A stretch of 64,000 nucleotides of DNA from UBA6107 sp964533735 (GCA_964533735.1 CAZHMD010000002.1:124001-188000); one strand, 5' to 3'. Positions 25,471 to 34,030 are shown, counted from the stretch's first letter. A program made the numbers and translations. Notes: a model not told the origin generated them from the letters alone.

Positions 25471-25534
25471 TTGCTTCATTCCTAATAGTTACTATAATTA
25501 GATTTAGGTAATTTATTGGTAATGTTATGGTAAT
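25471..25534. promoter_or_regulatory. Divergent promoter region with three 11-bp-spaced GGTAAT repeats
   Basis: Plus strand: TTGCTT (25471-25476) and TATAAT (25493-25498) with a 16-base spacer. GGTAAT occurs at 25507-25512, 25518-25523 and 25529-25534, an exact 11-base period (one helical turn). Read on the minus strand the repeats are ATTACC and are followed 10 bases later by TATAGT (25496-25491), which would be a -10 element for the lipoprotein gene. The repeats look like a cooperative activator or repressor site. Confidence 0.5.
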
Positions 25535-25549
25535 AAAATAGGAATGAAA

Positions 25550-26227
25550 ATGAAAAAATTAATGCTCCGACCAGTCACAATCCTTATCGTTGTCGTTCTG
25601 TTGCAAATGGCATTCGCACCAGTTAGTCTCGCACAGGCTGATACCCAGAGTAACCAGACACAACTGCTTTCCCTGAATTCCTTTGCAGCCAGTGTGCAAA
25701 ATTCTAATCCATATCAAATCACCGGTATTTATGTTCAAGACGTAATGGCCCTCCCCATTATTCAGCAGCCTTCTGGTCAGGCTGGTTATGTCAGCTCGCA
25801 AAACAACGTGGTAACCCAATTCGGGCTTGCCAGTGACTACGGCTCAATCGGATTGCTGGCTCACAACCATCTTGCTGGCGCTCAATTTTTTAATATTATG
25901 AACGGCTCTGTTATTTCACTTGTCTATGGCAATGGTCACGTGGAATATTATAAAGTGGCCGTGGTTAAACAATACCAGGCTTTAAGTCCCAACAGCGTTT
26001 ATTCCCAATTTGTCAACCTGGCTCAACCAGATGTAACGCTTTCCAGCACCGACCTCTTTTATCAAACTTATGGACTGGGTAACGTACTCGTCCTCCAAAC
26101 GTGTATCCTGGCCAACAATGATCCTTCCTGGGGACGCCTTTTCATCATTGCAGAACCCTTTGAATACCTCCCGGTGGCTCCAGTCAGAAGTCCGATTAGC
26201 GAAAACGATATCCGCGTTAGATTCTAA
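25550..26227 (+). CDS. Secreted sortase-like protein
   Basis: 225 residues. An N-terminal signal sequence (VTILIVVVLLQMAFAPVSLAQA) is cleavable, so the protein is exported without a lasting membrane anchor. The mature part has the three sortase catalytic landmarks in order: a His in LLAHNHLAGA, a Cys in LVLQTC and an Arg in WGRLFIIAEP. The Cys motif corresponds to the TLxTC motif of sortases. Two ATGs are possible; I prefer 25550 because AGGA lies 6 bases upstream, 25544 being the alternative. Neighbour: a divergent surface lipoprotein. No LPxTG-type substrate is visible in the window. Confidence 0.75.
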   Translation: MKKLMLRPVTILIVVVLLQMAFAPVSLAQADTQSNQTQLLSLNSFAASVQNSNPYQITGIYVQDVMALPIIQQPSGQAGYVSSQNNVVTQFGLASDYGSIGLLAHNHLAGAQFFNIMNGSVISLVYGNGHVEYYKVAVVKQYQALSPNSVYSQFVNLAQPDVTLSSTDLFYQTYGLGNVLVLQTCILANNDPSWGRLFIIAEPFEYLPVAPVRSPISENDIRVRF

Positions 26228-26248
26228 AAACCACAGATTCTTCTATGG

Positions 26249-26288
26249 GCAAGAACCTGATGTGCTAACCGGTTCTTGCTTTTTTTTA
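26249..26288 (+). terminator. Rho-independent terminator
   Basis: GCAAGAACC (26249-26257) pairs with GGTTCTTGC (26271-26279), followed by eight or more T residues. Confidence 0.9.
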
Positions 26289-26335
26289 TTAATCCCCTAT
26301 ACTCACTTTAACTAAATTTTCCGTGGAGGTATCCG

Positions 26336-26866
26336 ATGATTCGCGAACCGATCACCAACCAGGAATTCATCCTTCGGTCAATCTCTGCTTGGGATGATGG
26401 CTGGTTCTTGTTAACCTCGGGCGATTATAAAAAAGGTCAATACAATACGATGACGATTTCCTGGGGCAGCATAGGCATGATTTGGAGTAAACCATTTGTG
26501 CAAGTTGTCGTGCGCCCCACACGCCATACCTATGGGTTTATTCAGACATTTCCTGATTTCACCCTCTGCGCCTTCGACGAGAAGCACCGCGAGGCTATGC
26601 GACTGCTTGGGACAAAAAGCGGGCGTGATTTTGACAAGATCGCCAGCTCAAAACTCACCCTCATTGCCAGTAAAAAAGTCGCTGCCCCTGCATTTGCAGA
26701 AGCCAATCTTGTAATTGAATGTAAAAAGGTTTACCAGTCGCCCTTTAATCCTGTACACTTTATCGATCCCGAAATTGAGAAGTGTTATTCTGAAAGTGAT
26801 TACCATACCTGTTATTATGGCGAGATCCTTTTTATTGAAGGAGATCGCTCTTTATATACCTGTTAA
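26336..26866 (+). CDS. Flavin reductase-like FMN-binding protein
   Basis: 176 residues. The order WFLLTSGD, NTMTISWGSIGMIWSKP and VRPTRHTYGFI is that of the flavin-reductase-like (DIM6/NTAB) split-barrel family, which binds FMN and reduces flavins or iron-sulphur partners in anaerobes. The length is normal. GGAGG precedes the ATG. It is a single-gene unit between two terminators. Confidence 0.87.
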   Translation: MIREPITNQEFILRSISAWDDGWFLLTSGDYKKGQYNTMTISWGSIGMIWSKPFVQVVVRPTRHTYGFIQTFPDFTLCAFDEKHREAMRLLGTKSGRDFDKIASSKLTLIASKKVAAPAFAEANLVIECKKVYQSPFNPVHFIDPEIEKCYSESDYHTCYYGEILFIEGDRSLYTC

Positions 26867-26870
26867 ATGG

Positions 26871-26905
26871 AATGGATGGCCCGAGACGATTGGCCATCCA
26901 TTTGT
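26871..26905 (+). terminator. Probable terminator after flavin reductase
   Basis: ATGGATGGCC (26872-26881) pairs with GGCCATCCAT (26892-26901) around a 10-base loop; only a short T-run follows. Confidence 0.65.
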
Positions 26906-26965
26906 TACCCCCTCCAGCGAAGAGTTGGGTCCCTTTTCAAGGGTGATTAAGACTGATAATTCCGA

Positions 26966-28105
26966 TTACTCCTGATCATCAAATAAATTAATAAACATTC
27001 TCACTACATCAGCGTCATATTGCTTTCCGGATAACCATTTAAGCTCGGTGATGGCCTCGTCGTGCGTTTTTGCTTTTTTGTAATTGCGTCCCTCTGTCAT
27101 GGCGGAATAGGAATCGACAACTGCAATGATTTTTGCACCCAGGGGGATTTCTTCACCACTCAATCCACGCGGGTATCCAGAACCATCCAGCCTTTCGTGG
27201 TGGCAAAGGATAAGAGTAGAAATACTTTCCATGCCCGACAAACCACGAATCATTTGTGCACCAACATCTGGATGGGTTTTAATTATTTCCCACTCACGGT
27301 CAGTTAATGGACCGGGTTTGTAAAGGATTTGATCTTCTACGCCGATCTTTCCAATATCATGGAGCAACGCGGCCCAACATAATTCACGCGTATCACGGTT
27401 GGAGAACCCATATTTGATGGCCAGTTTCTCAGATAAATTCGCCATTCTTTTACTATGCGAGCCGCTATGCGAATCCCTGGCATCTAATGTTCTGGATAAC
27501 GCTAAAACAGTTTCGATTGATAAATTAGACAGACGTTCATTTAATAGATTGCGATGAATGGCATTAGCAATCTGATCTGCCACAAGATCAACAACATAAG
27601 TTGCATCTTGTGTAAGTGGATCTTTTTCAGGGTTTTCCGGCTGACCCATGAACAAAATCCCTATAGGCTTGTTTTCAACCATCAAGGGAATTAACCAGTG
27701 GCTGGTTCCTGGGGCAACGCCTAATGCTGCATATTCTTCTTTTGAGAGGTCTCTCCTCCAATGTTCAGGTTTGGTTTCCGTTTGTAAAACCTTTCGCAAG
27801 AGGTCGGCAAGAATATCTTTACTGGTATCCTGTCCATGTCTTTCCCAAACATCCGGGAGACTGTCAGAAGTCACAGGTTGGTGCCAGTGATTGAATTGAT
27901 CCAGCAGGTAGAACTTACAGATACGGATCTTCATTAGGTCTGTAATAAAGTACGAAGCCCGTCTGACAAGTTCGGTTAGTGAATCAGAGCCAACCAGGAA
28001 ATGACTTAAGTCCGATAAACCGGCAATTCTGGATGTTTTTAGGTTTCCAGTAATTTCGTTCCTTATCGTGCGCGGAAGATGAATATTCTCAATGTAATGA
28101 GTCAT
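26966..28105 (-). CDS. GAF/HD-GYP domain c-di-GMP phosphodiesterase
   Basis: 379 residues. An N-terminal GAF-like sensory domain (about 40-190) precedes an HD-GYP domain (about 205-375). The metal and catalytic motifs are intact: HDIGK, the HHE of CHHERLDGSGYPRGLSG and the GYP signature itself. It should hydrolyse cyclic di-GMP in response to a small ligand. I take the ATG at 28105 because AAAGGTG lies at the right distance; 28111 is the alternative. It is downstream of the small-peptide operon in the same direction, 65 bases away, and may be read through from it. Confidence 0.92.
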   Translation of the reverse strand: MTHYIENIHLPRTIRNEITGNLKTSRIAGLSDLSHFLVGSDSLTELVRRASYFITDLMKIRICKFYLLDQFNHWHQPVTSDSLPDVWERHGQDTSKDILADLLRKVLQTETKPEHWRRDLSKEEYAALGVAPGTSHWLIPLMVENKPIGILFMGQPENPEKDPLTQDATYVVDLVADQIANAIHRNLLNERLSNLSIETVLALSRTLDARDSHSGSHSKRMANLSEKLAIKYGFSNRDTRELCWAALLHDIGKIGVEDQILYKPGPLTDREWEIIKTHPDVGAQMIRGLSGMESISTLILCHHERLDGSGYPRGLSGEEIPLGAKIIAVVDSYSAMTEGRNYKKAKTHDEAITELKWLSGKQYDADVVRMFINLFDDQE

Positions 28106-28170
28106 AGTCATCACCTTTCTCTGGTCCAAGGCAAGCAAAGGTACCAATAATGAACAACGATAATTTTAGA

Positions 28171-28461
28171 TCACTCAATCGATGTTATTTTTAAAGCGGC
28201 CGTCTGTTGGAAACCATTCATTTGCCGGGCAAAGTCAGCAAGAGATGCGGCTTTAATTGCCGAAATTCTGCGGGACTCTTCAACAGCCAAATGGAATGCC
28301 TCTCCATTAAAACCACTTTTGATCGCAACTTCTGGATTTGCCAACAATAACTTGCGAAATCTCTCGCTGACAACGGCAGCGGTCATAATGCGGCTGTATT
28401 CCCGTTCCCGTTGAACAAGATTCTCATCTCTTTTGTGATAATCATAAAAAATGTTACTCAT
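28171..28461 (-). CDS. Os1348-like NHLP-clan small protein
   Basis: 96 residues. The core (ERFRKLLLANPEVAIKSG, then helical IKAASLADFARQM) matches the nitrile-hydratase-leader-like (NHLP) clan, in particular the Os1348 group seen in Chloroflexota. NHLP leaders precede ribosomally made modified peptides, but here the C-terminal stretch after the leader (FQQTAALKITSIE) has no Gly-Gly cut site and no Cys. It may be a leader-derived regulator. The ATG at 28461 has AAAGGAG upstream and overlaps the DUF5317 stop by four bases (ATGA). Confidence 0.7.
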   Translation of the reverse strand: MSNIFYDYHKRDENLVQREREYSRIMTAAVVSERFRKLLLANPEVAIKSGFNGEAFHLAVEESRRISAIKAASLADFARQMNGFQQTAALKITSIE

Positions 28462-29045
28462 GATGTTTTCTCCTTTAATTTTTCTTTTGCTTTTCCACCT
28501 AAGGTCCACAAAAGCCACACTACTCCGAGGGCGATGAACATATCGCCCAGGCTGAATACCACTGGATAATGCAACCATTCCGGCAGCATGTATCGATCAG
28601 AGAGGAACCACAGGCGGGTCATTTCAGGCTGAAGGATGATGTCCTTTCCGTAGCCTAAACGCTGGCCGACAACCCACTGTGCATCCTGACCCGGCAGCAA
28701 CTTGCGAACTGCATCAGGACTGATCGGCATCAACCCCCCGTTGAACATAATTACCAGGAAGTTGAGTAAAAATCCCAGAGTGATGGGCATAAAACTTAGT
28801 TTGCGGATGTTAAGGAGCGAAAAAGCAAGAAGGATAATTAGACTACTTACCAGCAAAATTGAAACCAGGTTTCCTGAAATCTGTGAGCGGGTGCCAGGGT
28901 TGAAGAAGGCGAAGTATTGTGGAACAAATGCGGCTAAAACAAGTACAGGCCATTTCAATTCATAAACCCGGTATGGTTGCTTCCCAATCAGCGCCCGCAG
29001 AAACCCGGCGGTTAACCCGACGGCGACTGCGATGAGTAGAATCAT
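28458..29045 (-). CDS. DUF5317 membrane protein
   Basis: 195 residues with about five hydrophobic helices and the DUF5317 landmarks NGGLMPIS and PVVFSLGDMFIALG near the C-terminus. The function of the family is unknown; it is common in Chloroflexota and Clostridia. It lies between the 46-residue hydrophobic peptide (9 bases upstream) and the NHLP-clan gene (overlap of four bases), so all three form one transcript. Confidence 0.85.
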   Translation of the reverse strand: MILLIAVAVGLTAGFLRALIGKQPYRVYELKWPVLVLAAFVPQYFAFFNPGTRSQISGNLVSILLVSSLIILLAFSLLNIRKLSFMPITLGFLLNFLVIMFNGGLMPISPDAVRKLLPGQDAQWVVGQRLGYGKDIILQPEMTRLWFLSDRYMLPEWLHYPVVFSLGDMFIALGVVWLLWTLGGKAKEKLKEKTS

Positions 29046-29054
29046 GCCGGATTA

Positions 29055-29195
29055 TTATCCGCCAATTGATCCAGTTGCCTGTGGAGCACCGGCAGCTAAA
29101 ACAAATAACACCAGTGTGGCAATGAACAATACCAACTTAATCTGAGAGGCGACTTTGGTAGAAACCAAAAAGAACTTACCTGAAAGTGTTTTCAT
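29055..29195 (-). CDS. 46-residue hydrophobic peptide
   Basis: Short gene, ATG at 29195 with an AAAAGGAGA ribosome site 7 bases upstream. The product has a basic N-terminus (MKTLSGKFFLVSTKVASQIK), one long hydrophobic helix (LVLFIATLVLFVLAAG) and a polar Gly-rich tail ending GAPQATGSIGG. It could be a secreted or membrane-inserted signalling or bacteriocin-like peptide, or a small membrane subunit. It is the first gene after a promoter with three heptamer repeats and precedes DUF5317 by nine bases. I recognise no family. Confidence 0.75.
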   Translation of the reverse strand: MKTLSGKFFLVSTKVASQIKLVLFIATLVLFVLAAGAPQATGSIGG

Positions 29196-29225
29196 GACAA
29201 TCTCCTTTTTCATTTGTGTTTATAA

Positions 29226-29271
29226 ATTATGACAACCTACAGGCTACAAAACAGGCTACAAAACAGGCTAC
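29226..29271 (-). promoter_or_regulatory. Promoter of the small-peptide operon with three GTAGCCT heptamers
   Basis: On the minus strand GTAGCCT occurs three times with an exact 12-base period (29271-29265, 29259-29253, 29247-29241). Nine bases after the last copy is CATAAT (29231-29226), a plausible -10 element. Tandem heptamers covering the -35 position with a -10 box about 8 bases further on is the known layout of SARP-activated promoters. The adjacent upstream gene encodes a BTAD (SARP-like) regulator. Confidence 0.6.
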
Positions 29272-29377
29272 TTTTTAAGATATGTCCTCCTTTCAAATTT
29301 AAAACAAAATTACAGAGGCTTAATCTCTGGTTCATATTCAACTACGGATAAATTTGAGGATAATTGCAGACAGCAGG

Positions 29378-32300
29378 TTAGTTCATCAATGTTCGATAAA
29401 GGTTTTCTGTCTGTGAAGATGGAGTAACGCCGAGGTCATTTAACAATAGTTTTTTACACTTGTCAAATTGCCTCACCATGCCAGCTTTGTCACCCATTGC
29501 TGAATAAGCGATCATTGCGGAACGATGGGCTGCTTCTGAACATGGTTCTATTTCAATGGTGTGTTGTGAATATACAATAGCTTGCTGATATTGCTTTGTT
29601 TCAATTAATAAGTTTATCAGGTTAGACGCAGTGGCAAGAAATTTTTGGTGCAAGTTCTCTCGTTGAACGAGTACCCATTCGTAATCAATTTTGGGTAAAT
29701 ATGGTCCTTTATAGAGTGCTAGCGCATTCTTGAAATGCTGAATCTTCATGCTCTGATCATCGGTGGAGTTTGCTGAGGAGATCTCCTGTAAGAAGTTTTC
29801 AACGTCATAATCATAATCTAGCGTACGATTAAAGCGATATGCCTCATCTACCAGGGCAATGCTTTCTGTGCCAAGCGCATGCCGAACGCGATAGATAGAA
29901 TTTTTAAATCTCAGTCGAATCGTTTGTTGATCCGCCTCCGGCCAAAAAACTTCTCCAATATCTTCTTTGGTCACGCCATCCATATGTTGAAGGATGAAGA
30001 AGTATAGATCGCGAACGCTTTGTGTTTTCCATGCTGCCAACTTCACCAATTGATCACCAATTTTTACCTGGGTCCGCCCCAGAGCTCTAATAACAACACG
30101 GGGCGTCGTGAACTGTACAACACTTGAATGGCGGCGGATCAATTTCCGGATATCGATGAGCGAATGGTCAAATTCTTTTACGCGCTCGATAAAACTCGCC
30201 AAGTCATCTTTCGTAGGAGTTTCCTGGTTGATGTGATGTATCATTCCAAGATTTTCGCTGGCAAGTCTCAGAAGACTTGCCTGTTCATAGTCTGGTCTTG
30301 GCGTGTCAACCCATTCGTGAAATTGTTTGAGTGTAGAGGTAGAATTCGAGCGCTGTAAGGCTAACAATTGTAAATAAAAACTGGTACGGAAATATTCAGC
30401 TTTATAACCTTCCTGTTGGAAAAATAAGCTTGCAGGAGTGACCTTTTCTAGCGATTTTTGAATTTTACGCTCCTGAAGGGCAAGAATACCCGCTTCCAGC
30501 AAGCATAATGATTCTTCATATTTGGAACCACCGCTTAATGCTAATTTTTCCGCTTCGTTGAGGAAATGGTGGGCGATGTTGTAATTCCCCCCACAACGTT
30601 CAAGAGAGCATTGTGAAAGATTCAATAAAATCTGTAATGTGAGGTCATTAAGACCCGGTAAAGCAGACCGGGCGAGGGCGTAAACCTTATGTGCTTCTTC
30701 GAAGGCATGAATATCACGATAAAGATCACCAAGGCTTGTGAGTGAATAACATTCCAACCGCGGATTTACTGCCAGGCGCGCATAATTCACTGCCCGTTCC
30801 AGGTTTTGCATTGCCATTTCAAAATGCCCGCGCATATGTTGCAAACCACCCAGGTTATTAAGTACATTAGACTGCCACAGCGAGTTTTGAGTTTTCTGCC
30901 AGAATTCGAGTGAATGTGAATAATAGGTTTCAGTCTCCACCAGGTTTCCCATCGCGCAATGGACCACTCCCAGATCCAGCATAACCTTTGCTGCATCCAG
31001 TTTTTCTTTCATCTTCTGGTAAAGCTTAAGAGATTCCTGTAATATTGAGAGAGAATTACGCAGCTCTCCTTTTTGAAAAAGGTTAACCCCCTTAACTCGG
31101 AGTGCTTCTGCACGCAGACTCTCTGCCTTGGGGTGGTGTGAGCAGATATCCAGAGCTTCATCGATATCCTCCACCGCACGGGTGTAATTACCAAAGTACC
31201 GGTGCACTGCACTCCGCCTGATTAGAGCAGCAGCCAAGTCTTGAGAAAATTTTGAACCACGCAGTCCTTTGATCGCCCGATCCAATAGGTCAATACTCTG
31301 TTGGCTTGCACCACGCATCATTGCAACCGCACCAAGAATGGAAAGTATCTCTGGGCGTGTATTTCTTTCACCATCCGGCAGTGTATCTATCCATTCAGTA
31401 AGGGTCACCAATCGTCCACCGAGAATCAATCCTGGTGATGCCTCGCGAATCAAATCGCTAACCTGGTCCACATTGCCAATACGCGAGTAGATCGACATGG
31501 CACGTTCCCAATCGCGTTGATCGACGTAATAGGCTGCAAGAGCCTTCTCGATCTTGAGCGTTTCTTCAGGCCTTCCATCTCGCATGCGATCCTGTAGAAA
31601 ATCCCTGAAAAGGTGGTGGTACCGCAAATGAAGCGTAATATCTTCCACAGGTAGTACGAACAAATTGTCCCGTTGAACAATTTCGACTTGCTGATCCCAA
31701 TTGGTATTGGAAAGCTCAAGTGTTTGCCCGATGACCTTTTCACATAGATCAGCATTGAATTCTTCAAGAAGCGATGTTCGCAAAAGGAAAGATTGCATCT
31801 CTTCGTCCTGCCGGTCAAAAACCTGCTGTGCAAGGTATTCATACAGACCAACGCCTGAAACGCGTTCGAGTCTCAACCGTTCATCAGTTCCTTCTTCCGA
31901 AAGTTGCGCCGTTAACAATAAACCAGTGATCCAACCCTCTGTATGTTCTGCCAATTGGGTGGCACCATCATCTGTAATCATCTGGTGATAGTTCACTGCC
32001 ATCAGCTGCTTGATCTCTTCAGGCAGGAAAGCTAATTCTTCAAAGCTCAATCCACCAACCTGCGACCTGGCTACCAATAAGGATAAATCAGGCAGCGTTA
32101 AAAGCGTACGCGAGGCGATGATCATGTGGAAGTTTTCGGGCATTTCCTGGGTGATGCGGTTAATGAAAGACTCAATTGGCTTGCTATCTCGCACCAAATG
32201 ATAATCATCCAGGACGAAGATGAAGTTCTCGGTAACATTCTCGTAACAATCATTAACAATAGCCGTGATTACTGCGTCCAGGTCCAGCTTATCCTGGTTG

Positions 32301-32617
32301 ATATTCTGCAATGCAGAAAATGAAGCAATCCCAAACCCGGGGTAGCGATTGTGGATTGAGGAGATGAAATGCGCTATAAATCGCTGAGCATCCGTATCAA
32401 GCGTATCCAAAGCAAACCAGCATACTGGCAGTTGGGTGTGATAGGTAAAGTCGATCATCAACGATGTCTTGCCGTAGCCAGCCGGTGCTGCCAGAATAAG
32501 CAGTTTTAAGTCGATGACATTATCCAGGATTTCAAGCAATCGCTGACGCGAAAGTATTTCACTGCGCCGGCGAGGAATGATAATTTTGGTACGAACGATA
32601 GGAATTTCCGAAGGCAT
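29378..32617 (-). CDS. MalT-like NTPase-TPR regulator with C-terminal BTAD (SARP-type) domain
   Basis: 1079 residues. An N-terminal STAND ATPase (Walker A APAGYGKTS near residue 45, Walker B FIFVLDDYH near 128, then a winged arm) is followed by a TPR-rich superhelix (about 370-820) and, at the C-terminus, an OmpR-type winged helix plus bacterial transcriptional activator domain (about 840-1079; ALGRTQVKIGD, IRLRFKNSIYRVRHALG). This layout is of a ligand-activated transcription factor like AfsR in reversed order. It is directly upstream of the small-peptide operon, whose promoter carries heptamer repeats, so that operon is its likely target. Confidence 0.9.
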   Translation of the reverse strand: MPSEIPIVRTKIIIPRRRSEILSRQRLLEILDNVIDLKLLILAAPAGYGKTSLMIDFTYHTQLPVCWFALDTLDTDAQRFIAHFISSIHNRYPGFGIASFSALQNINQDKLDLDAVITAIVNDCYENVTENFIFVLDDYHLVRDSKPIESFINRITQEMPENFHMIIASRTLLTLPDLSLLVARSQVGGLSFEELAFLPEEIKQLMAVNYHQMITDDGATQLAEHTEGWITGLLLTAQLSEEGTDERLRLERVSGVGLYEYLAQQVFDRQDEEMQSFLLRTSLLEEFNADLCEKVIGQTLELSNTNWDQQVEIVQRDNLFVLPVEDITLHLRYHHLFRDFLQDRMRDGRPEETLKIEKALAAYYVDQRDWERAMSIYSRIGNVDQVSDLIREASPGLILGGRLVTLTEWIDTLPDGERNTRPEILSILGAVAMMRGASQQSIDLLDRAIKGLRGSKFSQDLAAALIRRSAVHRYFGNYTRAVEDIDEALDICSHHPKAESLRAEALRVKGVNLFQKGELRNSLSILQESLKLYQKMKEKLDAAKVMLDLGVVHCAMGNLVETETYYSHSLEFWQKTQNSLWQSNVLNNLGGLQHMRGHFEMAMQNLERAVNYARLAVNPRLECYSLTSLGDLYRDIHAFEEAHKVYALARSALPGLNDLTLQILLNLSQCSLERCGGNYNIAHHFLNEAEKLALSGGSKYEESLCLLEAGILALQERKIQKSLEKVTPASLFFQQEGYKAEYFRTSFYLQLLALQRSNSTSTLKQFHEWVDTPRPDYEQASLLRLASENLGMIHHINQETPTKDDLASFIERVKEFDHSLIDIRKLIRRHSSVVQFTTPRVVIRALGRTQVKIGDQLVKLAAWKTQSVRDLYFFILQHMDGVTKEDIGEVFWPEADQQTIRLRFKNSIYRVRHALGTESIALVDEAYRFNRTLDYDYDVENFLQEISSANSTDDQSMKIQHFKNALALYKGPYLPKIDYEWVLVQRENLHQKFLATASNLINLLIETKQYQQAIVYSQHTIEIEPCSEAAHRSAMIAYSAMGDKAGMVRQFDKCKKLLLNDLGVTPSSQTENLYRTLMN

Positions 32618-32673
32618 GATGACTAATAACTTTTTATTGAAAGGAACACAATGAATTTATTATAGAGGATTTT

Positions 32674-32712
32674 AACAAAAAAGTGGGGGTAAATGAGATT
32701 ACCTCCACTTTT
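32674..32712 (-). terminator. Rho-independent terminator
   Basis: On the minus strand AAAAGTGGAGGTAA pairs imperfectly (one mismatch) with TTACCCCCACTTTT around a short loop and is followed by TTTTTTGTT. It ends the DUF5684-like gene. Confidence 0.75.
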
Positions 32713-32734
32713 ATTAGACAACACTAATTTTTGT

Positions 32735-33112
32735 TTACAAAGAAGGTGCTGCAACACCCAGGTATCGTGCATCTCCAAAGGCAAGGATTGGGTAGAAAAT
32801 GAAGGGGAGAAATATCAAACCAACCCCAAAACCGCTCCCTTTACCAAAGACTTTTGCCGTGTCCAGTGTTACCATAACCGCTATAACAATATTAACGATC
32901 GGTATGAACATGAGGAGTAAATACCACCACGGCTTGCCTATGATCTCCAGCATAACAAGAATGTTGTAAAAAGGGATCAGCACAGCCCAGCCTGGTTTTC
33001 CCGCCTTCACGTATACCTTCCACATCGAGACAATCATAAAAACAGCAATAGCCATATAGAAGAGCCAACCAACAAAACCGACACCGTTGTCTAAACCATT
33101 GTTGTAATCCAT
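32735..33112 (-). CDS. DUF5684-like membrane protein
   Basis: 125 residues with three or four hydrophobic helices and the family pattern WKVYVKAGKPGWAVLIPFYN, WWYLLLMFIPIVNIV and FGKGSGFGVGLIFLPFIFYP. The function is unknown; similar proteins are sometimes labelled signal-peptidase-associated. I start at the ATG at 33112, which follows AAGGAGAG; an in-frame ATG 30 bases upstream has no ribosome site. Confidence 0.82.
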   Translation of the reverse strand: MDYNNGLDNGVGFVGWLFYMAIAVFMIVSMWKVYVKAGKPGWAVLIPFYNILVMLEIIGKPWWYLLLMFIPIVNIVIAVMVTLDTAKVFGKGSGFGVGLIFLPFIFYPILAFGDARYLGVAAPSL

Positions 33113-33209
33113 TCGTATCTCTCCTTGTATGATATATTTCATAATAGTCTAACAATTAATAGTTCGATGTCAAGTATTTGCGACTTAATTTATCCATATT
33201 TAAGGTAAC

Positions 33210-34004
33210 ATGTCAATTTTTCTTTCCAAATTTCTACCACTGTTCCTTTACCCACTCGGCGTGCTCGCACTCCTCCTCCTGGCTATCCTGTTGTTTTGGA
33301 AGAGACCTCGCGTGGCGAAATCAATCCTTATTGCAGCAATAATCATCCTTTTCCTCAGTGGAAACCGCTACGTGGCTTCAGCCGTAACACGAAGCCTGGA
33401 GCGGAAGTATCTTCCGGAAGAGATCACATTACCCATAGATTCGATCGTCATATTGGGTGGAGGGACCGAACCGGCAATTGACCCGCGCCACTCTGTGGAA
33501 GTCAATGCTGCAGGTGACAGGGTGGTCTATGGTGCAATCCTCTCCAGGCAATTCCCAGAAGCAACAGTAATCGTTAGCGGCGGGGATATTGATTTCCTGG
33601 ATCTCGCCAGTTCCTCCCCGGCTGACGATATGGTAAGCCTGCTGAAACTGATGGGAATCTCAGGTGAAAATATTCTCGTCCAGGGAGAATCTCAGAATAC
33701 CTATGAAGATGCTTTATACACTTGTGCTGTTCTCAAAGAAAACGGTTTGCAGAAAACCCTTCTAGTCACATCCGCAACCCATATGCCGCGTTCGGTGGCA
33801 GTATTCCGGAAACAGGGTTGTGATGTGATTGCTGCACCAACGGATTTCACCGTCACCGAGGCTGCCTGGCAAAAACTATGGCACCCCAACGTGGAAGAGT
33901 TCCTGATCAATCTTATCCCTTCGCATTCCAACCTTTCGACACTCACGAAGTCTATAAAAGAATATATCGGTATAAGCGTTTACCGCATAAAAGGATACTT
34001 GTAA
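33210..34004 (+). CDS. YdcF/ElyC-like DUF218 protein
   Basis: 264 residues. Two N-terminal membrane helices (about 5-30 and 35-53) anchor a DUF218 domain (IVILGGGTEPAIDPRHSVEV, EATVIVSGGD, ESQNTYEDALYT, LLVTSATHMPRSVAVF). Relatives such as ElyC act in cell-envelope precursor metabolism. The domain core is complete. It is followed 26 bases later by a lipoprotein gene. Confidence 0.88.
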   Translation: MSIFLSKFLPLFLYPLGVLALLLLAILLFWKRPRVAKSILIAAIIILFLSGNRYVASAVTRSLERKYLPEEITLPIDSIVILGGGTEPAIDPRHSVEVNAAGDRVVYGAILSRQFPEATVIVSGGDIDFLDLASSSPADDMVSLLKLMGISGENILVQGESQNTYEDALYTCAVLKENGLQKTLLVTSATHMPRSVAVFRKQGCDVIAAPTDFTVTEAAWQKLWHPNVEEFLINLIPSHSNLSTLTKSIKEYIGISVYRIKGYL

Positions 34005-34030
34005 TCAGTAAATTTGTTACAGGAGCTACT

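Noticed and set aside
29241..29271. Short regular repeats that might be taken for a CRISPR fragment
   Set aside because: Units are only 7 bases with 5-base spacers, three copies, no cas gene. A promoter element explains them better.
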